A stretch of DNA of 21,380 nt from an uncultured Eubacteriales bacterium (GTDB lineage Bacteria; Bacillota_A; Clostridia; Lachnospirales; Cellulosilyticaceae), in assembly GCA_900556665.1 (NCBI GenBank), contig USPX01000016.1:1-21380 (forward strand), in the 5' to 3' direction. Positions 1 through 6,696 of this stretch are shown piece by piece (within the stretch, counting starts at the first letter, position 1; the number at the start of each line of letters is the position of its first letter). The notes beneath the pieces are model-generated. The model searched no databases, was not told where the DNA came from, and worked only from the letters and a program-made list of their open reading frames with translations. The translations under genes and the position numbers were made by a program.

Positions 1-1972
1 CGAATGCTTCAGCAACATATCTCATTGGTACCATTGTGTATCCTGGATCTTGAACATAAGATCTAGCATCCATTTCTTTTTCTACACCGTTTACTGTGTA
101 TTTGTTTTCACCGATTACGAATTTAGATGTTCCTTTAGCTAAACCATTTGCTCCTAAATCTTCTGTGTTTGGAGTACCGATTACTAAGAAGTTTTCTAAT
201 TCGATAGTTTCTGTAGCTGAAAGTGCTGAACCACCAAGAGTTACATCATATGAACCTTCTGCTGCTGTTCTATCTGTTGTGAATTCGATATCAGAGATTT
301 CGATTGTTGAAGCTGTTTTAGATGTACGTTTTACTGGGATAGTAATTTCTACGTATTTATCTCCATCAGCATCTGTTTTAACTTTAGATACTTTAGCGTC
401 ATCCATTTGGATGTCACCAGCTGTTGTTTTAACTACTGGTGCTTTTTTAACTGTGATTCCGTTTGTTACTGGTACTGTAAGAACGATTTCTTTACCGTTT
501 TTGAACATACCTTTTTCAGCTTCTGTTAAAGTGATTTTACCAGCTTTTTGTCCTTGAAGACCTACTTTAAGAACTGCTGCTTCTGTATTTACTGTTAATA
601 CTTTTTTGATTGATGTGATTACACCACTGATTTCTTTTTCTAAGGCACGACCTGAAGCTGTAAGTGTTACATCACCTTCTTCTTCAAGACCAGCTGTAAT
701 GTTAGCTTTTACTTCGATTTCATCTTTAGCATCTGTTGATACCATAGTTGCTGTGAAACCTACTACTTTATCATCATCATTTACTTCTACATCTGTGATT
801 GTAAGAGCTGAACCGTTTGTTGTGTTTTTGATTTTTACTGCTTTTTGCATTGCTTCGATTGTAGCTTGTTCATCGAATTCGCCATCTTTGTCTTCAACTT
901 GGTTCATGAAGAAACCTTTGTTGATTACGAAGTCAACGTCACGACCATTTACGAATGAACCTTTTTCAGCTTCTTTAAGTGTAAAGATAACTTCTTTTTG
1001 TTCACCAGCTTTGATTTCTACTGCATCATCTTCATTTACTTCGATTTCGCTTCCGTAAGATGTGATTTTAGCTACTTTAAGATCTGTTGCATTTTTAACA
1101 GCGTCTCCATCAACAGAAATTGTTAAATCTCCTGCTTCTGGGTTTTTAACTGTAGATTTTACTTTAATATCTTTAAGCTTGATTTGACCGATTGAGTCTG
1201 CTTTTAAGTTTTGTGGTAATGTCACTACGATTGTTTGTTTGTCTTTTGAGTTAACTTTAGCTACTACTGAAGCTGTATCGTTACCTTGACCTGCAAAACC
1301 GTATGTGAATTCTACTGTACCAGCGTTTACGAATTCGAAGTCACTGTTTTCAAGTGTAAGTTTTACTTCTCTTTCATCATCTTCAAGTGCTGCGAATGCA
1401 CCTTTCATTGATTCTGTAAGTTTGATATCAGCGATTGTACCTTCTGTGTATAATGTTGGAAGGTCTTTTTCTTTTGTATCAACTGTTACAACTACGTTAG
1501 CATCGCTTGTTGTAGCGAATACGAATGTTCCGTTAGATACTGTTGTATTTCCACCTTTTGTTACGATAGATACTTTAGCGTCTCCACCTGTTACTTCTGC
1601 CATGATTGGGAAGTAAGCTTCTTTTTTAGCATCTACTGTATATGTTACTTTAACGATTTCATCTGATTGTTTTTCGTAAACTGTTCCGTTTGCGAATGTT
1701 ACGATGTCTCCGTTTACTGTACCATCTTTTGAATCTAATGTTGTGAAGTTCCATTCTGCATTTTCAAGTTCTAAATAGAATACTTCTTTTTGTCCTTCTT
1801 TGCTATCTTTGAATTCAACTTTAACTGCGTTTGATGTTGTGATCTCATCTTTTGCTAAGTTAAGAGTTTCTTTTGTTAAGCTGTTTTTTGAAGCTGCCAT
1901 TGTTACAACTGGCACAGCTGATACAACCATTGCTGATGCAAGAACTACTGCTAATTTTTGACGTAATTTCAT
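1..1972 (-). CDS. Secreted stalk-domain (copper amine oxidase N-like) surface protein, C-terminus cut off
   Basis: The frame is open from an ATG at 1972 to the window edge, giving 657 codons with no stop, so the C-terminus is missing. AGGAGG at 1981-1986 (complement) sits 8 nt before the ATG. Residues 1-27 form a signal peptide: a KLRQK basic start, a hydrophobic core and an Ala-rich cleavage region. The middle is acidic, Thr/Val/Lys-rich beta-type sequence with at least three similar segments, each built on a pattern like LTEAEKGMFKNGKE, probably Ig-like repeats. The last visible stretch (about 618-657) includes NKYTVNGVEKEMDARSY and VPMRYVAEAF, the pattern of the copper amine oxidase N-terminal (stalk) domain found in many clostridial exported proteins; despite the name this does not imply oxidase activity. 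Strong RBS, uniform codon use and a strong promoter suggest an abundant wall or S-layer-like protein. That role is inference. Confidence 0.85.
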   Translation of the reverse strand, partial: MKLRQKLAVVLASAMVVSAVPVVTMAASKNSLTKETLNLAKDEITTSNAVKVEFKDSKEGQKEVFYLELENAEWNFTTLDSKDGTVNGDIVTFANGTVYEKQSDEIVKVTYTVDAKKEAYFPIMAEVTGGDAKVSIVTKGGNTTVSNGTFVFATTSDANVVVTVDTKEKDLPTLYTEGTIADIKLTESMKGAFAALEDDEREVKLTLENSDFEFVNAGTVEFTYGFAGQGNDTASVVAKVNSKDKQTIVVTLPQNLKADSIGQIKLKDIKVKSTVKNPEAGDLTISVDGDAVKNATDLKVAKITSYGSEIEVNEDDAVEIKAGEQKEVIFTLKEAEKGSFVNGRDVDFVINKGFFMNQVEDKDGEFDEQATIEAMQKAVKIKNTTNGSALTITDVEVNDDDKVVGFTATMVSTDAKDEIEVKANITAGLEEEGDVTLTASGRALEKEISGVITSIKKVLTVNTEAAVLKVGLQGQKAGKITLTEAEKGMFKNGKEIVLTVPVTNGITVKKAPVVKTTAGDIQMDDAKVSKVKTDADGDKYVEITIPVKRTSKTASTIEISDIEFTTDRTAAEGSYDVTLGGSALSATETIELENFLVIGTPNTEDLGANGLAKGTSKFVIGENKYTVNGVEKEMDARSYVQDPGYTMVPMRYVAEAF

Positions 1973-2133
1973 TGTCTAGTCCTCCTAATTATGTCTGAGT
2001 TTAAGTTTGTTTGTAAGTTATAAGTTTTGCAAAATACATATATCCAAGAGATTTGTGTATCTGTTAAATTTAAAGTGCTATATTTAGTACATACCTACTA
2101 ACTAACTGAGTGATTCTATCTTTTATATTTACA

Positions 2134-2160
2134 TATTACATAGTTAATATTTATGTAATA
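2134..2160 (-). promoter_or_regulatory. AU-rich leader hairpin
   Basis: TATTACATA (2134-2142) and TATGTAATA (2152-2160) form a perfect 9-bp stem with a 9-nt loop in the long leader of the stalk-domain gene. It has no resemblance to a riboswitch class I know. It could be simple AT-rich chance structure. Confidence 0.3.
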
Positions 2161-2203
2161 CTTTGTAATATGTTGTAATCTCTTTTTTACATTTTGCGAT
2201 TTC

Positions 2204-2219
2204 GAACACCTCTGTGTTC
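2204..2219 (-). promoter_or_regulatory. Stem-loop at predicted mRNA 5' end
   Basis: GAACAC and GTGTTC form a 6-bp stem around a 4-nt loop. It begins within a few bases of the start site predicted from the promoter at 2229-2258. A stem at the extreme 5' end is a known way to protect abundant Gram-positive mRNAs from decay; its use here is inference. Confidence 0.35.
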
Positions 2220-2228
2220 CGTGACCTT

Positions 2229-2258
2229 ATTATAGCTTAAGGCCTTCTTTTATTTCAA
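2229..2258 (-). promoter_or_regulatory. Sigma-A promoter of the stalk-domain gene
   Basis: On the minus strand TTGAAA (2258-2253) is followed after 18 nt by a perfect TATAAT (2234-2229). Transcription would start near 2222, leaving a leader of about 250 nt before the ATG at 1972. This is the best promoter match upstream of the gene. Confidence 0.6.
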
Positions 2259-2260
2259 CA

Positions 2261-3051
2261 GCCATTTACTGGAATAGCGAGTTATACATATTTTCTTATC
2301 ATTTATAATGATTACCACTTTAATGTTAAACTAGGCCTTATGCCTTGATATGCATATAACTTTATATATTATACTGTAGTTTATTTTACCAATAATTACT
2401 TAACAAAATTAACATTTATTTAATATTTTTTTGATACAACCTCACTTTATTTATCTTTCAATGTCCGTATAACTTCCTACTTTAAATCATTGTATGATTT
2501 TAATCCGTTATTTCAGTTTTCCTCTTATACTTAAACTACATCTTATTAGCCATTACTAATATCTCCACCATCTCACTTCAATTCTATAACTTATAGTTCT
2601 TATTCTATATGTACTTTTTCTTATGCAAGTTCATATATTTCTCATTCCATCTCACATACTTCTTACACACTCTTATGTCTCATGCATTTCTCATTTCCTG
2701 ATCACTATTCCCCCACCGCTGTTCCCTACTTTTCTATATCAAACTTTATCTTGTCTATTTACTGCAACTATACTTGTGTCTTACTAAAACACCCTACAAT
2801 CTTAAAATGACCGTATAACTCGTTCAATCAATTACTTATACAGCCATTCACTACACTCTGCTCCTTGTACTTTATAGGTATCCTACTCTATCAATTTCTA
2901 AAGTTATGACTCTATTAGTTTATTACCCCCTCATCTTATTAATTGCCTGCCATCTATCTATCTACCTATCTATAACTCCATTAACTTACAACTCTATAAG
3001 CTTATAGCTTGTCAATCTATAAACCTATTAACTTATTGATTTATCATTTTA
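2261..3051. other. Gene-free spacer, C-rich and G-poor on the plus strand
   Basis: I see no credible coding frame on either strand; the complement is full of stops. The plus strand is rich in C, T and A but poor in G, the same skew as the non-coding strand of the adjacent sheath gene, so this may be decayed coding DNA. Small structures: a near-identical 15-mer ending in CCGTATAACT at 2460-2474 and 2806-2820; CTAT-type short tandem repeats around 2952-2972; a 14-bp palindrome CTATAAGCTTATAG at 2994-3007; and a 20-bp imperfect direct repeat (17 of 20 matching) at 2968-2987 and 3015-3034. Confidence 0.6.
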
Positions 3052-4437
3052 TTAGCTTATTAAGCTATTATACGGAATCTCCACATATGTTTTATCTTTA
3101 ATCTTATCAGCTTTTAAAATTAGGCTAATATCTATTCCTTCTACATCCTCTGCCAAAAACACTTCTAAATCCCTATCCACATTAACTTCATATAATATTC
3201 CTCTACTCTGTAATGCACAAAGATATTTACTGCAAATCTCTTTAAAATATATTTTGCTTTCTTCTCTGCTCTTCCCTAGTCTAATATCTCTTACATAATA
3301 AATCCTCATTAACTTATGAAAATCTTCTTTCATAATATCTACTAACCTGATAAAAGCATTTTCCCTATATACCTCTCCCCATTTAGGTGTAAAAGCCTTA
3401 AATGTATTAACATCTTCTACTATCGCTACACGATTTCTTACTTTATAAAATATGATCTGTCCTTGCTTTGTCCATTTATTAAGCTGCGCACGTGTAACTT
3501 TTTTATCACTATCGATTGCCCCTTCGTAAATATTATCCACTTCATCTGCTTTTAATTTAAAGCTAGCCATCTTTCCAGCCATCCATGCAACACATTCATT
3601 TCTATTTAATACATGTCCATTTTCAAGTTTAACCCCATTTGCAATAGAAATAATCCCCATACAATTTGCCACCTCATAATTGGCTACTACACCATATACA
3701 CTTCGTCCTGCTTCTCTCAACTCTCTAATAAACTCCGTTGTCCTTTGCTTTATCTTAATTAGCTCTTCCGTTACCCCCATAACACACCACTCATACCCTC
3801 TTATAGTTTCAAAGAACTCCTCCCAATCTGACTCCTTAGCCTTATAACTATTTCCCCCACTTAATACTAACTCTCTCTCTTCTCCCATTAACACCTCTTC
3901 AATATTCCCCAGAAAGCTCACATAATCATTATTTCGAACCTCTGTCTCCCCATCAATCACTTGCCAATCCACACACTCTCCTTTAATCAACGTCACAACA
4001 GCAGCTTTGCAGACCTGTCCCTCATTTTCTTTCTCACCCCCATTTTTGTAGACCTGTCCCCACTCTTCTTCATTATCATTTTTGTAGACCTGTCCCCAAT
4101 TTTCTCTCGTAAATGGAATAAGTTTTACTGATATATCATTACCTCTACTCCCCGAACTTTTAGCACTTATCCTAAAATTTCTACTTACATAGGTTGCATG
4201 TGTTCCTGTATTTAATCGATATACTAAAACTTTATCAGCTCTTTTTAACGCTTCCTTTAATAAAATCATTTTTTCGTCATCTAGGTTATAACCTAGTAAT
4301 GCTTTACAATTTGAATCTTTTTGTATTTCTATAACTTGATGGCTTGCTCCAAAATCTAATTCCAAAGGCATTACAACAATTCCTTTATTTTTAGATTGAC
4401 CTATAACCATCTTATTAGCCTCTTCTCGTTCCTCCAT
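3052..4437 (-). CDS. Phage-type contractile tail sheath protein (XkdK-like), isolated
   Basis: The 461-residue protein resembles the sheath of PBSX-type myophages and phage-tail-like particles, which contracts around the tail tube. Family landmarks seen: a KALLGY segment near 45-50; SGSRGNDISV (95-104), where sheaths carry a (Y/S)PG-RGNDI motif; NNDYVSF in the middle; VVANYEVANCMGIISIANGV with the xxLENGxVL pattern; and a C-terminal VEDVNTFKAFTPKWGEV segment matching the conserved EQDINT/FTP-KG-V region. GGGAGG at 4445-4450 lies 7 nt before the ATG. Residues 114-144 hold three copies of a WGQVYKN-like peptide encoded by the dispersed repeat, in a position where relatives have a short loop. 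No tube, baseplate, tape-measure or lysis genes flank it, so it is an orphan or remnant. A LexA-like box upstream suggests DNA-damage control. Family call is firm; present function is unknown. Confidence 0.8.
   Translation of the reverse strand: MEEREEANKMVIGQSKNKGIVVMPLELDFGASHQVIEIQKDSNCKALLGYNLDDEKMILLKEALKRADKVLVYRLNTGTHATYVSRNFRISAKSSGSRGNDISVKLIPFTRENWGQVYKNDNEEEWGQVYKNGGEKENEGQVCKAAVVTLIKGECVDWQVIDGETEVRNNDYVSFLGNIEEVLMGEERELVLSGGNSYKAKESDWEEFFETIRGYEWCVMGVTEELIKIKQRTTEFIRELREAGRSVYGVVANYEVANCMGIISIANGVKLENGHVLNRNECVAWMAGKMASFKLKADEVDNIYEGAIDSDKKVTRAQLNKWTKQGQIIFYKVRNRVAIVEDVNTFKAFTPKWGEVYRENAFIRLVDIMKEDFHKLMRIYYVRDIRLGKSREESKIYFKEICSKYLCALQSRGILYEVNVDRDLEVFLAEDVEGIDISLILKADKIKDKTYVEIPYNSLIS
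4006..4098 (-). repeat. Three in-frame copies of the dispersed GGGACAGGTCT repeat inside the sheath gene
   Basis: Copies lie at 4006-4021, 4041-4062 and 4077-4098, all in the same orientation. The last two are identical over 22 bp. Spacings are 36 and 39 bp, both multiples of three, so the reading frame is kept. On the coding strand each reads G-GGA-CAG-GTC-T(A/G)C-AAA, giving GQVYK, GQVYK and GQVCK. Confidence 0.9.
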
Positions 4438-4473
4438 AACTTTTCCTCCCTGTATTTATACCTGAACGCAAAT

Positions 4474-4487
4474 CGAACATATGTTCT
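4474..4487. promoter_or_regulatory. LexA (SOS) box-like operator upstream of the sheath gene
   Basis: CGAACATATGTTCT matches the Bacillus-type LexA/DinR consensus CGAAC-N4-GTTYC at all but the last base, and its GAAC-ATAT-GTTC core is a perfect palindrome. It lies 37-50 nt before the sheath ATG. A possible -10 (TATAAA, 4459-4454) is downstream of it, so the box would overlap the -35 region, where repression is expected. This is a sequence match only. Confidence 0.6.
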
Positions 4488-4512
4488 ATTTTTATATTAC
4501 TACTTTTTTATA

Positions 4513-4557
4513 AAAGAAAAAAGAGGAAATTTATAAAAAATTCCCTCTTTTTTCTTT
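4513..4557 (-). terminator. Intrinsic terminator after the phosphoglycerol transferase gene
   Basis: Arms 4513-4532 and 4538-4557 pair over 20 positions with one mismatch, around a 5-nt loop. On the minus strand the hairpin starts 6 nt after the stop codon and its 3' arm ends in a T-rich run. It isolates this gene from the sheath gene's regulatory region. Confidence 0.8.
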
Positions 4558-4563
4558 CAAATT

Positions 4564-6507
4564 TTATTCTACTTTTTCAAATCTCATTTTATAATATTCC
4601 CAGTTTTTAAAGTTACTAACTTTTGTCTGTTCATATTCTTCTAGTTCTTTTGTATACCCTTCATCAATGGTTTTATAATTTTCTTTATAAATAACCGGAA
4701 CTTCTTTTCTTAATTCATTAATATAATCGAAGAATGGATCTTGTCCTGAATAACCTAGTAATTCTAATACCATTCCACCTAAATAGTTGGCATTAATTCG
4801 ATTATCCTCTGGTAAATCTAGAGTTTCTTTTTTCTCTTCAAAATTAATCATTTGAGCTGCTTGTTCATTTAACCAAATTACATAAGGCGTTGAATATGTA
4901 TTAATGATATTTTCTACACTTGTTTCATCACCTACATTTACTCCTAATTCTTTATATGATAAGTAGTTATCTCCTAAGTTTGGTAAATGATCGCCAAAGA
5001 ACACTAATACTACTGGCTTATCTTGTGCTTCAAAGTAATCTGTAAGATCTTTAATCATTTGGTTAGCATCTCTAATACCTTCCATATATACAGATAAAAA
5101 GTCTTTTGCCTCTTGTGAAATAGTTTTTGATACTTTTACATCTGCTATTGGTAAATCACCATATTTTCTTACAGTATATGGCATATGATTTTGAATAGAT
5201 GTAATGTATGAGAATAAAGGTCCTTTTGAATCATCAGCTGTATGTGCTTCAAACTGTTCAATAATACGCTGTGTTAATACGCTATCTGCAACCATATTCC
5301 CTTTTTTATCTTCTTTAGTAAAGGCTTCGTTAAAAATACTTTCTGTCATACCAAAATATTTATATACGCTGTATCTATTGTAGAACCAACTATCCCCTGG
5401 ATGCATAAATAATGTTTGATAGTCATTTCCCGCAAGTACTCTGGCAATTGTTTGTGTGTTTCTACCCACTACTCTAAATGCAGATGTCGGTACACTATTT
5501 AACATGTTTGTTTGCATACCTGTCATAACATCAAACTCTGTATTAGCTGTTCCACCACCGAAACCAGGCACTACAATATGTCCTGCTATACTATTTTTTG
5601 ATTGTGTAATTTCTCTCCAATATTTATATGGATCTTCTTCTGGTGTATAAGTAAAGACTTCATTCATACCTATATCTGAAAATGCTTCATTCATAATGAA
5701 TATGACATTAGGCTTTTCTTCTGGCATTGCACTTTCTGAAGTTGTATATGTTTTTATAAGATCTTCAACTTCTTCTTTTGAGAAATTTGCTGGTTTTTCT
5801 ACAGGGTAACTATTTAAATTATATAAGAAACAATATGTAAATCCTAACTCATTAAATACCCTACTAATATAACTTCTATTACTTACATGAAGTTTATTGT
5901 AATATACCTGTTTTGAACTATAAATATATTTATTTGCAAAGAATGTAACTATTACTACAATTACACATCCTATAATTCGTGTACGTCCTTTCAATTTCTT
6001 TGCTTTTATAAAATATCCTATTACTAAAAACATTATTACCGCTAAAATAATTAATGCTAATAAATCATATTTTATTTTTACTTGAAAATCTGATACTGTA
6101 TTCACTGCTTCTTGAACTAATTGAAAGTCTCTTGGTACAAACGGATCATCTCTTAGTTCAATTTTTAATCTATTCACTAGAGAACCTGCATTAAAGATAA
6201 AACTGGTTATTGCTGCTGCATAAAATAAATTATTGATTACAAAATATAATAATATGAGCGCTATAAGTGGGGGTAAATAATTGACTAATAATATAAGTGG
6301 TTGTTCACCTATTAGTTTTAAAACCGCTCTAGATGAACCTGGTTGTATATAAAATGTTGAAAGTGTAATAAACATAGCAATTATAGGTATAAGTGCTATA
6401 GTGCATATCCAATTAAGTTGTATTTTTTTTCTTGTGCCCATTCTGAGTTTTTGTTTTGTATTCTGTACTTCTTGCTGGACTTTTTCATTTTCTAACATTC
6501 CCTGCAT
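4564..6507 (-). CDS. LtaS/MdoB-type membrane phosphoglycerol transferase (sulfatase fold)
   Basis: The 647-residue protein has four to five membrane segments (about 33-52, 72-100, 147-167, 178-196) followed by an extracellular sulfatase-fold domain from about 265. Active-site landmarks of the lipoteichoic-acid synthase family are present: NVIFIMNEAFSD with Glu274 as a likely Mn ligand, GGGTANTEF with Thr320 as the likely nucleophile, QNHMPY with His441, and FFGDHLPN with Asp506-His507. Enzymes of this family move glycerol-phosphate from phosphatidylglycerol onto a glycolipid or polymer outside the membrane. AAGGAGG (6513-6519) precedes the ATG by 5 nt. The gene diverges from a polysaccharide deacetylase, so both probably act in the cell envelope. 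Whether it makes polyglycerol-phosphate LTA or decorates another glycan cannot be decided from sequence; true LtaS uses a KTSDSE-type Thr motif, whereas this has the GTANTEF variant. Confidence 0.85.
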   Translation of the reverse strand: MQGMLENEKVQQEVQNTKQKLRMGTRKKIQLNWICTIALIPIIAMFITLSTFYIQPGSSRAVLKLIGEQPLILLVNYLPPLIALILLYFVINNLFYAAAITSFIFNAGSLVNRLKIELRDDPFVPRDFQLVQEAVNTVSDFQVKIKYDLLALIILAVIMFLVIGYFIKAKKLKGRTRIIGCVIVVIVTFFANKYIYSSKQVYYNKLHVSNRSYISRVFNELGFTYCFLYNLNSYPVEKPANFSKEEVEDLIKTYTTSESAMPEEKPNVIFIMNEAFSDIGMNEVFTYTPEEDPYKYWREITQSKNSIAGHIVVPGFGGGTANTEFDVMTGMQTNMLNSVPTSAFRVVGRNTQTIARVLAGNDYQTLFMHPGDSWFYNRYSVYKYFGMTESIFNEAFTKEDKKGNMVADSVLTQRIIEQFEAHTADDSKGPLFSYITSIQNHMPYTVRKYGDLPIADVKVSKTISQEAKDFLSVYMEGIRDANQMIKDLTDYFEAQDKPVVLVFFGDHLPNLGDNYLSYKELGVNVGDETSVENIINTYSTPYVIWLNEQAAQMINFEEKKETLDLPEDNRINANYLGGMVLELLGYSGQDPFFDYINELRKEVPVIYKENYKTIDEGYTKELEEYEQTKVSNFKNWEYYKMRFEKVE

Positions 6508-6529
6508 ATCTGCCTCCTTTATTGTTAGC

Positions 6530-6553
6530 TACTTGTGTCCTTATAAACAAGTA
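6530..6553. promoter_or_regulatory. Inverted repeat in the divergent intergenic region
   Basis: TACTTGT (6530-6536) and ACAAGTA (6547-6553) form a perfect 7-bp inverted repeat with a 10-nt spacer, just upstream of the phosphoglycerol transferase gene. It could be an operator or a leader hairpin; I do not recognise the regulator. Confidence 0.3.
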
Positions 6554-6634
6554 CTTATTTTTCAACTAAATTCTAACATTAATTTTATATTTTTTCCCCT
6601 TTAAAAGCAACGAAAATATATTGCTATAGCTTTA

Positions 6635-6664
6635 TTGTAGCTTCATATAAATATGCATTATAAT
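6635..6664 (+). promoter_or_regulatory. Sigma-A promoter of the polysaccharide deacetylase gene
   Basis: TTGTAG (6635-6640) and TATAAT (6659-6664) are separated by 18 nt. The predicted start near 6671 gives a leader of about 26 nt before the ATG at 6697. Confidence 0.55.
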
Positions 6665-6696
6665 ATAACCAATACTATACTATATTGGAGGTTATT

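Noticed and set aside
96..1616. Three plus-strand open frames of 100-153 codons
   Set aside because: They lie antisense to the stalk-domain gene, lack ribosome-binding sites, and arise from its biased codon use. The minus-strand frame has a signal peptide, a strong RBS and a recognisable domain.
2203..2220. CGAACACCTCTGTGTTCC as a second LexA box
   Set aside because: The half-sites are separated wrongly for LexA; it fits better as a small stem-loop in the leader.
4006..4098. CRISPR array
   Set aside because: Only three short copies, inside a coding frame, with spacings of multiples of three, no cas genes, and identical units scattered elsewhere in the window.
6685..6696. TTG at 6685 as start of the deacetylase
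   Set aside because: It lies on the upstream side of the GGAGG motif, which serves the ATG at 6697.
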